A DNA stretch of 64,000 bases from Paenibacillus whitsoniae. Its GTDB lineage: Bacteria; Bacillota; Bacilli; Paenibacillales; NBRC-103111. A program made the translations under genes and the position numbers. The notes beneath the pieces are model-generated. The model made no database searches. It was not told the origin of the DNA and worked only from the letters and a program-made list of their open reading frames with translations. This document shows, in pieces, positions 1 to 6,594 of the stretch. Position 1 is the stretch's first letter. Each line of letters starts with the position of its first letter. The stretch spans positions 1-64,000 of the forward strand of contig NZ_RXHU01000088.1 in the NCBI RefSeq assembly GCF_003955665.1. Reading direction: 5' to 3'.

Positions 1-18
1 CGAGTCCTGTTCGGGGAG
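1..18 (+). tRNA. 3' end of a tRNA, probably tRNA-Asn (partial)
   Basis: The window opens inside a T-loop (CGAGT), followed by a T-stem 3' strand (CCTGT), an acceptor 3' strand (TCGGGGA) and a G discriminator; CCA is not encoded. An acceptor pairing TCCCCGA/TCGGGGA with discriminator G fits tRNA-Asn of Firmicutes, but the anticodon lies outside the window, so the identity is inferred. Confidence 0.6.
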
Positions 19-22
19 TCCA

Positions 23-78
23 ATCCCCAAAAAGAGAAGGACAAGCTCATTTGAGTGAAGACTTAGCTTTTTGGGGAT
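23..78. repeat. tRNA-spacer hairpin element 1
   Basis: A 12-bp perfect inverted repeat (ATCCCCAAAAAG at 23-34, CTTTTTGGGGAT at 67-78) encloses a smaller stem CTCA-TT-TGAG at 47-56. It fills the gap between two tRNA genes. Its CTTTTT..GGGG..CCAA right end resembles the spacers at 421-470 and 581-628. It could be a processing site or a family of spacer repeats. Confidence 0.6.
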
Positions 79-118
79 CCCAATCTTATAATAACAGTTC
101 ATTCTAGGCTTTCAGCAT

Positions 119-210
119 GGAGAGGTGTCCGAGCTGGCCGAAGGAGCACGATTGGAAATCGTGTAGGCGTCACAAGCGTCTCGAGGGTTCGAATCCCTCT
201 CTCTCCGCCA
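119..210 (+). tRNA. tRNA-Ser (GGA)
   Basis: The acceptor GGAGAGG/TCTCTCC closes a long-variable-arm tRNA. The anticodon loop ATTGGAAAT gives anticodon GGA. The variable arm (GGCGTCACAAGCGTC) is class II, as expected for serine. G discriminator and encoded CCA. Confidence 0.97.
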
Positions 211-247
211 TAATTTTTTCCACAGCTTTAGAATGGCTGATTTATGA

Positions 248-319
248 GGCCCGTTGGTCAAGTGGTTAAGACACCTCCCTTTCACGGAGGTAACAGGGGT
301 TCGAGTCCCCTACGGGTCA
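248..319 (+). tRNA. tRNA-Glu (TTC)
   Basis: Acceptor GGCCCGT/ACGGGTC, anticodon loop CTTTCAC giving TTC, standard T-arm AGGGGTTCGAGTCCCCT, A discriminator. CCA is not encoded and must be added after transcription. Confidence 0.97.
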
Positions 320-338
320 CTTCCATTTATATTCCCAT

Positions 339-414
339 GGAGGCTTAGCTCAGCTGGGAGAGCATCTGCCTTACAAGCAGAGGGTCGGCGGTTCGATCCC
401 GTCAGCCTCCACCA
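339..414 (+). tRNA. tRNA-Val (TAC)
   Basis: Acceptor GGAGGCT/AGCCTCC, D-arm TTAGCTCAGCTGGGAGAGC, anticodon loop CTTACAA giving TAC, A discriminator, encoded CCA. Confidence 0.97.
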
Positions 415-420
415 TAATAA

Positions 421-470
421 CCAAAAAAGTGACGAAATGCAGCGTAGTAACACCGATTACTTTTTCTGGG
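421..470. repeat. tRNA-spacer hairpin element 2
   Basis: The arms CCAAAAAAGT (421-430) and ACTTTTTCTGG (459-469) pair around a loop carrying GCAGCGTAGTAACACCGATT. The loop and right arm are nearly the same as at 581-628 (shared ACCGATTACTTT, GGGCCCA), so the two spacers are paralogous. No coding function is visible. Confidence 0.6.
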
Positions 471-492
471 CCCAATGATTCTCTCTTATTGA

Positions 493-569
493 CGCGGGGT
501 GGAGCAGCTCGGTAGCTCGTCGGGCTCATAACCCGAAGGCCGCAGGTTCAAATCCTGCCCCCGCAACCA
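493..569 (+). tRNA. initiator tRNA-fMet (CAT)
   Basis: Acceptor CGCGGGG against CCCCGCA leaves C1 opposite A72 unpaired, the hallmark of the bacterial initiator. The anticodon stem has the GGG/CCC pairs (GTCGGGCTCATAACCCGA) that mark initiators. Anticodon CAT, encoded CCA. Confidence 0.97.
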
Positions 570-580
570 ACCTGTTATAC

Positions 581-628
581 CCAAGAAAGTGAAGTAAGCT
601 CTGTAGCGTATACCGATTACTTTCTCGG
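581..628. repeat. tRNA-spacer hairpin element 3
   Basis: The arms CCAAGAAAGT (581-590) and ACTTTCTCGG (619-628) pair. The loop contains TGTAGCGTATACCGATT, closely matching the spacer at 421-470. It lies between fMet and Asp tRNA genes. Confidence 0.6.
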
Positions 629-660
629 GGCCCATAAACAGTGAGGTACTTTAATCGTGT

Positions 661-737
661 GGAGCCGTGGTGTAGAGGCCTAACATGCCTGCCTGTCACG
701 CAGGAGACCGCGGGTTCGAATCCCGTCGGCTCCGCCA
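661..737 (+). tRNA. tRNA-Asp (GTC)
   Basis: Acceptor GGAGCCG/CGGCTCC, anticodon loop CTGTCAC giving GTC, T-arm CGGGTTCGAATCCCG, G discriminator, encoded CCA. Confidence 0.97.
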
Positions 738-752
738 TTTTTAACACAATAT

Positions 753-825
753 GAGTCATTAGCTCAGTTGGTAGAGCACCTGACTTTTAATCAGGGTGTC
801 GTAGGTTCGAATCCTACATGACTCA
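753..825 (+). tRNA. tRNA-Lys (TTT)
   Basis: Acceptor GAGTCAT/ATGACTC, anticodon stem CCTGA/TCAGG with loop CTTTTAA giving TTT, A discriminator. CCA is not encoded. Confidence 0.97.
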
Positions 826-829
826 CTTC

Positions 830-914
<85 letters not shown>

Positions 915-920
915 TCTAAG

Positions 921-963
921 AAAAGCTCTCTTTATCCCCAAAAGGATGAAGGGAGCTTTTTCT
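921..963 (+). terminator. Rho-independent terminator of the tRNA cluster
   Basis: AAAAGCTC..CCTT-type stem (AGCTCTCTTTATCC / GGATGAAGGGAGCT) followed by TTTTTCTT, directly after tRNA-Leu. Confidence 0.9.
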
Positions 964-1061
964 TATGGGATCGCCAAATTATTAGTTGACAGTGATTATT
1001 ATTATCACTAATATCAAGAAGAGAGAAGTTGTGGCTAGCTATAAGCGGGAGGCGACCGCAT

Positions 1062-1313
1062 TTGAAGACGATCAAATACTGCTGCAGAAACGAAAAGTTC
1101 GGATCGAAGCAAATCTATAAATCCATTAAGCACGAGTTCCCGGAGCTGAAGCAAAAGAAAAAGGACTGCCTCGGCAACTGCAGGCACTGCCGCAAGGAAT
1201 GCATCGCGATGGTCGGCAAGAAGAAGCTTCTTTGTGCGGAATCACCGGATATGCTCTATGCGCAGCTTAAGCAGATAATAGCGGAGTCACGGGCGGAGCG
1301 TGTGATGGCATGA
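1062..1313 (+). CDS. DUF1450 family small cysteine protein (YuzB-like)
   Basis: An 83-residue protein that fits the DUF1450 pattern: an early cysteine pair (KYCCRN), a short helical stretch, the CLGNCRHCRKEC cluster in the middle, then a MVGKKKL strand and a C-terminal helix. The cysteine cluster suggests metal binding or redox chemistry, but the family has no established function. The start is a TTG with GGGAGGCG 7-9 nt upstream; an upstream in-frame TTG at 1029 has no good ribosome binding site. The next gene overlaps its stop by 4 nt (ATGA), so the pair is translationally coupled. Confidence 0.75.
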   Translation: MKTIKYCCRNEKFGSKQIYKSIKHEFPELKQKKKDCLGNCRHCRKECIAMVGKKKLLCAESPDMLYAQLKQIIAESRAERVMA

Positions 1314-1402
1314 ACGTGGACCTTTTAAAATTGTTACTTCCGTTTGTATTTGTATGCACAGTTCTGGTAATCTTGTATGTATGGGGCTTGAATAAGCAAT
1401 AG
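1310..1402 (+). CDS. 30-residue predicted single-span membrane peptide
   Basis: The ATG overlaps the TGA stop of the DUF1450 gene (ATGA). The peptide starts MNVDLLKLLLPFVFV and ends YVWGLNKQ, with about 22 hydrophobic residues in the centre, so it should form one membrane helix with short polar ends. It has no separate Shine-Dalgarno and is most likely made by translational coupling. No function can be assigned. A chance open frame is possible at this length, but the overlap and strong hydrophobicity speak for a real gene. Confidence 0.5.
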   Translation: MNVDLLKLLLPFVFVCTVLVILYVWGLNKQ

Positions 1403-1427
1403 CCATACAGAAAGGTGTGTGCAACAA

Positions 1428-1937
1428 ATGCTAAATGACAAACTCGTTGAAGCGCTGAATGAACAAATGAACTATGAATTTTACTCTGCACATGTCTATC
1501 TGGCGATTGCCGGTTACTGCGCAGGAGAAAGCTTGGACGGTTTCTCGAACTTTTTTATGGTGCAAGCAGAGGAAGAGAAGTTTCATGCGATGAAGATTTT
1601 TAAATTTATCAACGATCGCGGCAAAAAAGTGGAATTCGAAGGCATGCCGACGCCGGTTAATCAGTATGAGTCGATTTTGGATGCGTTTGAGCATGCGTAT
1701 CTGCATGAGCAGGAAGTGACTCGCCGGATCTATCATTTGTCCGACCTGGCGCTGAACGACCGCGAGCATGCGACGATGCAGTTCCTGAAATGGTTCATCG
1801 ACGAGCAGGTGGAAGAGGAAGCCATGTTCGACAGCATTATCAATAAGCTGAAACGAATCGACAAAGACAGCAACGCGTTTTTCATGCTGGATGCAGAGTT
1901 TGCACAGCGGACATTTACACCGCCGGCAGCGGAATAA
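1428..1937 (+). CDS. ferritin (iron-storage protein, FtnA type)
   Basis: A 169-residue four-helix ferritin. The start MLNDKLVEALNEQMNYEF is typical of prokaryotic ferritins, and the ferroxidase ligands are visible: E in NYEFYSAHVYL, E..H in AEEEKFHAMK, E of the third helix (HEQEVTRR) and E/Q in IDEQVEEE. No haem-binding Met typical of bacterioferritin is seen. It should oxidise Fe(II) and store Fe(III) in a 24-mer in the cytosol. The ATG is chosen over the GTG at 1419 because AAAGGTG lies 10 nt before it. A terminator follows directly, so it ends a transcript. Confidence 0.93.
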   Translation: MLNDKLVEALNEQMNYEFYSAHVYLAIAGYCAGESLDGFSNFFMVQAEEEKFHAMKIFKFINDRGKKVEFEGMPTPVNQYESILDAFEHAYLHEQEVTRRIYHLSDLALNDREHATMQFLKWFIDEQVEEEAMFDSIINKLKRIDKDSNAFFMLDAEFAQRTFTPPAAE

Positions 1938-1956
1938 TTACATAGCTTATTCAGAT

Positions 1957-1992
1957 AAAAGACTTACCGTCCGTGGGACGGTGGGTCTTTTT
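1957..1992 (+). terminator. Rho-independent terminator after ferritin
   Basis: Stem AGACTTACCGTCC / GGACGGTGGGTCT with a short loop GTG and a TTTTT tail. Confidence 0.9.
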
Positions 1993-2070
1993 CAATTCGT
2001 CAGGGGATTTGCTGACGGACAGTTGTCAGGGTTTATTTTATATACTTAAATAAAAAGAAAGGGAATGGTG

Positions 2071-2724
2071 ATGGATATGGAGAAGCTCGATCTCGGAAAG
2101 TTGTACAAATCATACTACACGGCGAAGGCAAAGCCGCAGCTTATTGCATTTGAAACCGCTCATTATGCCTCGATCACGGGACAAGGAGATCCGGATGGCG
2201 AGACATTCGCAAGGGCGACAGAAGCGCTCTATACGGTTTCTTATGGCGTGAAGGGGCTATGTAAGGGGAAGGAGCAGGATTTCACGGTTCCAAAGCTGGA
2301 GGGGCTCTGGTGGGTCGATGGGGACCCTAGACAAGCTCTGGAGGTTCCGCGCGCCGAGTGGCGGTGGAAGCTGTTGATTCGAATGCCGGCGTACGTGACG
2401 ATTGAGCAGGTGGAGGAAGCGCGGCAGCAGGCGATGAAGAAGAAGAAAGAGCTGGTCGAGCTTGGTGATGTTCGTTTCGAGGAGCTGCATGAAGGGCAGT
2501 GCGTGCAAATGCTGCACGTGGGACCTTACGCGACTGAGCCGGAGACGTTGAGGCAGATGGAGGATTTTATCCATGCGGAGGGCTGGGCGTATGCCGGTCT
2601 GCATCATGAGATTTATTTGTCCGACTCGCGGCGGGTGGAGCCTGCGAAGATGAAGACGATTTTGCGGCATCCGGTTACGAGAAGGGAAAAAGCAGAAGTG
2701 GAGAATGGGGGACTTTTGAAGTAA
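2071..2724 (+). CDS. GyrI-like small-molecule binding domain protein
   Basis: A 217-residue stand-alone GyrI-like (SOUL/BmrR effector-binding fold) protein. Supporting motifs are HYASITGQGDPDG near the N-terminus, EGLWWVDG, the WKLLIRMPAYVT strand, and the GPYATEPETLRQME / HHEIYLSD C-terminal signature. No DNA-binding helix-turn-helix is attached, so it is a ligand-binding or ligand-hydrolysing single domain rather than a transcription factor. The ATG at 2071 sits 7 nt after AAAGGGAA; 2065 and 2077 are alternatives in frame. It may be co-transcribed with the next two genes (45 and 16 nt gaps). Confidence 0.8.
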   Translation: MDMEKLDLGKLYKSYYTAKAKPQLIAFETAHYASITGQGDPDGETFARATEALYTVSYGVKGLCKGKEQDFTVPKLEGLWWVDGDPRQALEVPRAEWRWKLLIRMPAYVTIEQVEEARQQAMKKKKELVELGDVRFEELHEGQCVQMLHVGPYATEPETLRQMEDFIHAEGWAYAGLHHEIYLSDSRRVEPAKMKTILRHPVTRREKAEVENGGLLK

Positions 2725-2769
2725 AATAAAAGAAAATGTCGAAAACGGCAGTGAGGGGAGAAGAGGCGG

Positions 2770-3252
2770 ATGAGGAGCGCTTTTCAACGTTGGTACTTGG
2801 GACTGGCTGTATGTGCGCTGGCTGCCATTGTGGGGCTATTCGGTCCGGCCTCTTCGGCTCAGGCGTCTTTTTTTGATCGGATTAAGGATATATATCAGCT
2901 TCCGAGCAATGTGGAACAGATTCAAAAAGATTACGATGCCGCCAAGCAGCAGCTTGAAGAACAGAAAGGCAAGATTGACGAACAGCAGGAGAAGCTCTCC
3001 GAAGCGATGAGGCAGTCCAAAGAGACGGAGGAGAAGCTGCTGAGCCAGAACGATGCGCTGAAGCAGGAGAATGAGCAGCTGCAGGCGCGGCTCAAGGCGA
3101 TGGAAGAGCTGGCGCAAAATAAAGAGAAGCGCAACCGTAAAATTACGACGATGATCCTGACGGTAGTCGGGCTCGTGATTGGCTATTTTGTCATCGGCCG
3201 GGTTATCCGATTTGTACTGTGGCGGAACCGGAGGCGGGCTATAAGGAAGTAA
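2770..3252 (+). CDS. membrane-anchored coiled-coil protein
   Basis: A 160-residue protein of unknown function. Residues about 8-32 form a signal peptide or first membrane span (LGLAVCALAAIVGLFG, then SSAQAS). Residues about 45-120 are a heptad-rich Gln/Glu/Lys coiled coil. A second span (MILTVVGLVIGYFVIG) is followed by an Arg/Lys-rich tail (WRNRRRAIRK) that should stay in the cytoplasm. The coiled coil would then face the outside, giving a possible scaffold or sensor stalk. It lies 16 nt before the AIM24-like gene and is probably in its operon. Confidence 0.7.
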   Translation: MRSAFQRWYLGLAVCALAAIVGLFGPASSAQASFFDRIKDIYQLPSNVEQIQKDYDAAKQQLEEQKGKIDEQQEKLSEAMRQSKETEEKLLSQNDALKQENEQLQARLKAMEELAQNKEKRNRKITTMILTVVGLVIGYFVIGRVIRFVLWRNRRRAIRK

Positions 3253-3268
3253 GGGAGGGGGATGCGGT

Positions 3269-3967
3269 ATGGACGTTCATTTTCACGAAAACAGCGCACA
3301 GACGAAAGTAGCCACCTTACATGTGGAGTCGGGCGAAGCCGTCCATATACTGCACCCCAACCAGATCGTCGCGTTTCAAGGAAAAGCGAACCAGCGGGAA
3401 GATGGGCTAATGAAGCTGCCGAACATGTACCGGAAAAAAAGGCTCATCCAATCCCGGATTACCGGGCCGGCTGAGGTGCTTATCGGGCTGCCGGAAGGCT
3501 ACAATATGACCGTCATTCCGATTGCGGAAGGCGACGATTTGTTGTACGAGTTTAAGCATGTGCTGTTTTATACGGAGGGGGTTACGTTTACCTCTCATTT
3601 GCAGAGCATGAAGAATACGATTATTACGCAGGATTTGATTAAAATGCAGTTCAGCGGCAGCGGTACGATCGGCATCCTGACGGCGGGGCCAGTTCATCCC
3701 ATGGCACTGAGCCCGGACAAGCCGCTATATGTGGATGCGCAATGCCTCATTGCCTACCCAAAGCAGGCGAACCTGCGGCTGTGCGTATACGGCAATACGC
3801 TGGCAAGCCAGCATATGAATTACCAGTGGGAGCTGACCGGGCAAGGGCAGGTGCTTGTGCAGCCTTGCAAGCCGGACCGTAAGCTCGACGAGCACATGCA
3901 GACGGACGGTTTGCTGCGGCGAATTGCGCGGGAAGTGCTGCCTTTTGGCGGGATTTTTATTAAATGA
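3269..3967 (+). CDS. AIM24 family protein
   Basis: A 232-residue AIM24/TIGR00266-like beta-prism protein. Indicators are the MKNTIITQDL strand, the GSGTIGILTAGPVH signature, and the PLYVDAQCLIAYP segment. The bacterial family has no settled biochemical role. No signal peptide is seen. The start ATG is preceded by AGGGAGGGGG. The transcript probably runs from the two upstream genes and ends before the tRNA cluster. Confidence 0.78.
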   Translation: MDVHFHENSAQTKVATLHVESGEAVHILHPNQIVAFQGKANQREDGLMKLPNMYRKKRLIQSRITGPAEVLIGLPEGYNMTVIPIAEGDDLLYEFKHVLFYTEGVTFTSHLQSMKNTIITQDLIKMQFSGSGTIGILTAGPVHPMALSPDKPLYVDAQCLIAYPKQANLRLCVYGNTLASQHMNYQWELTGQGQVLVQPCKPDRKLDEHMQTDGLLRRIAREVLPFGGIFIK

Positions 3968-4068
3968 AAAAAAGTAATAAAAACCAGTTGCATTTGTCCG
4001 CGATTCCTGATATATTATTCCTTGTCGCCTCGGACAAACGGTTTGAGCGGCGAAAGAAACATTACCGT

Positions 4069-4143
4069 GCGGAAGTGGCTCAGCGGTAGAGCATCGCCTT
4101 GCCAAGGCGAGGGTCGCGGGTTCGATCCCCGTCTTCCGCTCCA
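4069..4143 (+). tRNA. tRNA-Gly (GCC)
   Basis: Acceptor GCGGAAG/CTTCCGC, anticodon loop TTGCCAA giving GCC, T discriminator, encoded CCA. Confidence 0.97.
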
Positions 4144-4151
4144 TAAGATAT

Positions 4152-4228
4152 GCGCCCTTAGCTCAGCTGGATAGAGTATTTGACTACGAATCAAAAGGTC
4201 GGGAGTTCGAATCTCTCAGGGCGCGCCA
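4152..4228 (+). tRNA. tRNA-Arg (ACG)
   Basis: Acceptor GCGCCCT/AGGGCGC, anticodon loop CTACGAA giving ACG (A34 presumably modified to inosine), G discriminator, encoded CCA. Confidence 0.97.
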
Positions 4229-4248
4229 TTTTTTCTAAATTGATACTT

Positions 4249-4325
4249 CGGGACGTAGCTCAGCTTGGTAGAGCACCTGCTTTGGGAGCAGGGGGTCGCA
4301 TGTTCAAATCGTGTCGTCCCGACCA
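4249..4325 (+). tRNA. tRNA-Pro (TGG)
   Basis: Acceptor CGGGACG/CGTCCCG, anticodon loop TTTGGGA giving TGG, A discriminator, encoded CCA. Confidence 0.97.
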
Positions 4326-4340
4326 TCAATTTCATATTAC

Positions 4341-4411
4341 GCGGGCGTAGTTTAATGGTAGAACTTCAGCCTTCCAAGCTGATCGCGTGGGTTCGATTCC
4401 CATCGCCCGCT
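4341..4411 (+). tRNA. tRNA-Gly (TCC)
   Basis: Acceptor GCGGGCG/CGCCCGC, anticodon loop CTTCCAA giving TCC, T discriminator, no encoded CCA. Its 3' end and the terminator that follows are duplicated 156 bp downstream. Confidence 0.97.
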
Positions 4412-4420
4412 TACAAAGTC

Positions 4421-4450
4421 AAACAACCACCTTCGGGTGGTTGTTTGCGT
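4421..4450 (+). terminator. terminator hairpin after tRNA-Gly (TCC)
   Basis: A perfect 10-bp stem (AAACAACCAC / GTGGTTGTTT) with loop CTTCGG. The U tail is short (GCGTT). Confidence 0.75.
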
Positions 4451-4462
4451 TAGGGCAGGGAA

Positions 4463-4528
4463 GCGAACCCTGGGTTCGAACGTCCGCAGGACGCGCGTCC
4501 AAATTTCCGCTGGTGCTTCCGTAGGAAG
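4463..4528. repeat. cluster of short palindromes
   Basis: Four consecutive inverted repeats stand in 66 bp: CGAACCC-T-GGGTTCG, CGTCC-GCA-GGACG, the 12-bp palindrome GGACGCGCGTCC, and GCTTCC-GTA-GGAAGC. They lie between tRNA-Gly and its degenerate copy. Nothing coding is seen here. Confidence 0.6.
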
Positions 4529-4567
4529 CAAGTTTAATAAAGATTTGGAGTATTCCCATCGCCCGCT
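4527..4567 (+). pseudogene. degenerate tRNA-Gly remnant
   Basis: AAGTTTAATAAAGA resembles the D-arm of the intact tRNA-Gly (TAGTTTAATGGTAGA), and TATTCCCATCGCCCGCTT matches its T-arm 3' strand and acceptor exactly. The anticodon arm and 5' acceptor strand are gone. This is consistent with an old tandem duplication of tRNA-Gly plus terminator that has decayed by internal deletion. Confidence 0.55.
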
Positions 4568-4614
4568 TAGAAAGTTTAACAACCACCTTAGGGTGGTTGT
4601 TTGCGTTAGAGCAG
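4552..4614 (+). repeat. duplicated tRNA-Gly 3' end plus terminator
   Basis: These 63 bp repeat 4396-4458 (start ATTCCCATCGCCCGCTTA, end GCGTTAG-GCAG) with a handful of substitutions. The repeat includes a second copy of the terminator stem (ACAACCACC / GGTGGTTGT at 4579-4600). Confidence 0.85.
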
Positions 4615-4709
4615 ATAAGCGGTTTGCTTCAATAAGCGCCTGGATAACCGTTAGGGGAGAGCGGCGTTATATTGCACGCTCATTAGGAGAGCCGCCGCCT
4701 GCCCAAGAG

Positions 4710-4742
4710 AGCCTTACGAGCGCCATTCGTAGGGCTTTTTGC
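4710..4742 (+). terminator. Rho-independent terminator
   Basis: Stem AGCCTTACGA / TCGTAGGGCT with a short loop, followed by TTTTGCTTTT. It closes the tRNA region before the GNAT gene. Confidence 0.8.
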
Positions 4743-4775
4743 TTTTAATGGACATTCTAATTAGATAGGAGATGA

Positions 4776-5288
4776 ATGCGAATGGAGATACAAATACCGT
4801 TTGACGAGGTATTCAAGCTGTTGGAGGAAGCTTTTCCGGTGACGGAGATTCGGACGTATGAAGGCCAGCGAACGCTGCTGGAAAACCGGAACTACCGTCT
4901 CCATATAGAGCGGGATGCGGCGGGGCACGCCGCAGGCATCTTGGCAAGCTGGGATTTTGGAACGTTCCGCTTCGTGGAACACATCGCCGTGGGAGCTACG
5001 ATCCGGGGCGGCGGCATCGGCAAACGGATGCTGACGGATTACATGCACAGCGGAGCTTCGCCGATCGTGCTGGAGGTAGAGCCTCCGTACGAGGCGATGG
5101 CCGAGCGGAGAATTCATTTTTATGAGCGCTGCGGTTTTCATCTGAATGACTTTCCATACAAGCAGCCGCCGCTTAGATCGGGCCAGCCGGAGATCGCGCT
5201 TAACATTATGAGTTATCCCCATCCTCTGACGGAAGCGGAGTTCCTTCCTTACAAGCGCATACTGTATGCAGAAGTTTACAAAAAGTAA
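4776..5288 (+). CDS. GNAT family N-acetyltransferase
   Basis: A 170-residue single GNAT domain. The acetyl-CoA pyrophosphate loop is visible in IAVGATIRGGGIGKRML (R/Q-x-x-G-x-G/A region) at about residues 73-88, preceded by the EHIAV strand and followed by HFYERCGF, the usual C-terminal motif B. The substrate is not evident; it could acylate an amine on a metabolite or peptide. AGGAG lies 4 nt before the ATG at 4776, and the ATG at 4782 is an alternative. It stands alone between a terminator and the riboswitch leader of the next gene. Confidence 0.85.
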   Translation: MRMEIQIPFDEVFKLLEEAFPVTEIRTYEGQRTLLENRNYRLHIERDAAGHAAGILASWDFGTFRFVEHIAVGATIRGGGIGKRMLTDYMHSGASPIVLEVEPPYEAMAERRIHFYERCGFHLNDFPYKQPPLRSGQPEIALNIMSYPHPLTEAEFLPYKRILYAEVYKK

Positions 5289-5357
5289 CAGAAATATTTA
5301 CCAGTTCGCAAAAGTTGCCAGACAGTTTTGACCTGTGCTAGTCTAACATAGACAAAA

Positions 5358-5488
5358 AATGCCGAATCCTGGAGCAGCAAAAGCTCCGGTACGGGGGACT
5401 TCTTTACTTGGGGTGAATGCACAGATCGGCTAGCCGGTCTTACTAGGGAAAACCTCTTCCCGAACCCGTCAACTAACCTCGGAGGCGT
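5358..5488 (+). promoter_or_regulatory. cyclic di-AMP riboswitch (ydaO-yuaA class)
   Basis: The leader has the conserved blocks of the ydaO/yuaA element in order: GCCGAATCCTGG, GCTCCGGTACGGGGGAC, the hallmark TTGGGGTGAATGCA, CTCTTCCCGAACCCGTCAACTAACC, and a closing GGAGGCGTC. It sits just upstream of a ribosome binding site (AAGGAGGAAA, 5490-5499) of a cell-wall hydrolase gene, the classic target of this class. In known members c-di-AMP binding turns expression off. Confidence 0.93.
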
Positions 5489-5503
5489 CAAGGAGGAAAT
5501 GGT

Positions 5504-6421
5504 TTGAAGTTTTTTGCTAAAAGCTTTATTTGTTCGTGCGCGGCGGCAGGTACGGCGTTTATTTTGCTTGCCGGACCGCAGGCGCAAGCCGCACAGGCGA
5601 ATACGCCAACACCAGCGGGGACGCCGGTGAAGGTGCAGGTTAACGATGAGCTGCTGAAGTTCCCGGAGGTACAGCCTTTTATCGACGAAGAAGGCATCCT
5701 TCAAGTACCGCTGCGCGTACTGTCCGAAAAACTCGGGTATCAAGTCGGCTGGGAACGCAAGGAGAACGGTGTCATGGTTACACTGGTCAATAACGATCAG
5801 GCCATACAGCTCACGACCGATCAGGAGAAGGCGATTGTGAACAGCAAGTGGATTTCGCTGGAAAGCTCGCCGAAGCTGTACCAAGGCAATACATACGTGC
5901 CGTTACGGTTCATCACGGAGACGTTCGGTTCGCAGATTGAATGGAGCGAGGCCAACGACCTTGCGATCGTCGATGCGGACGGCAAGCCGCATAAGCCGGC
6001 GTATATTGCGCCTCCGCCTCCGCCGAAACCGGCGGTTGCCCAAGTCAAAGCGGCAGTAGCGCCACCTCTGTCCGAGCAGATCATTCAAGCAGCCAGCGCT
6101 TACCAAGGGACCCCCTACAAATGGGGAGGCACGACGCCGAACGGATTTGATTGCTCCGGATTCGTTCGCTATCTGTTTCTGGCAAAAGGCATCGATTTGC
6201 CGAGAACATCGGTCGACATGTATGACAATGCCGGAACGCGAGTAACGGATTTGCAAGCGGGTGATCTTGTGTTTTTCGCTGCCAAGCAGGTCAATCATGT
6301 AGGGATTTACTTAGGGAATAATCAATTTATTTCTTCCACCACATCCAGCGGCGTGACGGTTGACAGTCTCTCCAGCAACTATTGGAGCTCCCGCTACGTG
6401 GGCGCGAAGAGAGTCTTCTAG
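5504..6421 (+). CDS. secreted cell-wall hydrolase: stalk/CuAO-N domain plus NlpC/P60
   Basis: A 305-residue exported peptidoglycan hydrolase. Residues 1-28 are a signal peptide ending near AGPQAQA. Residues about 40-145 form a copper-amine-oxidase N-like domain (VPLRVLSEKLGYQV and VPLRFITETFG repeats), common in Paenibacillus surface proteins and probably a wall-binding module. A Pro/Ala linker (APPPPPKPA) leads to an NlpC/P60 domain (about 190-305) with catalytic Cys in GFDCSGFVRYLF, His in NHVGIYLG and a third polar residue near FISS. It should cut gamma-D-Glu-diamino acid bonds. TTG start, 4 nt after AAGGAGGAAATG. The c-di-AMP riboswitch upstream couples it to turgor and wall homeostasis. 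Confidence 0.93.
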   Translation: MKFFAKSFICSCAAAGTAFILLAGPQAQAAQANTPTPAGTPVKVQVNDELLKFPEVQPFIDEEGILQVPLRVLSEKLGYQVGWERKENGVMVTLVNNDQAIQLTTDQEKAIVNSKWISLESSPKLYQGNTYVPLRFITETFGSQIEWSEANDLAIVDADGKPHKPAYIAPPPPPKPAVAQVKAAVAPPLSEQIIQAASAYQGTPYKWGGTTPNGFDCSGFVRYLFLAKGIDLPRTSVDMYDNAGTRVTDLQAGDLVFFAAKQVNHVGIYLGNNQFISSTTSSGVTVDSLSSNYWSSRYVGAKRVF

Positions 6422-6445
6422 ACGGAGAAACCGGCTGGAAAATCG

Positions 6446-6506
6446 AGAACACTTGTTTGCTCGTTCTTCTTTTCATAGAAGAGCGGAGCGGCAAGTGTTC
6501 TTTTTG
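6446..6506 (+). terminator. Rho-independent terminator
   Basis: Outer stem GAACACTTG / CAAGTGTTC with an inner TTCTTCT / AGAAGAG stem, followed by TTTTTG. Confidence 0.88.
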
Positions 6507-6594
6507 TTGCAAAATGCGCGATTTTTATCGAAATTTTACAAATTTTCGCCTATAATGGAGAAATGGTTGCAAGAAAGTAGGTGACGCAAGAAGC

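Noticed and set aside
4396..4614. tRNA-Gly 3' repeat as an integration (att) scar
   Set aside because: No integrase or foreign genes lie between the repeats, and a D-arm-like relic favours tandem duplication. Left as the alternative explanation.
5315..5349. Promoter of the riboswitch-controlled gene (TTGCCA or TTGACC with TAACAT)
   Set aside because: The spacings (23 and 10 nt) do not fit a sigma-A promoter, so no promoter is called.
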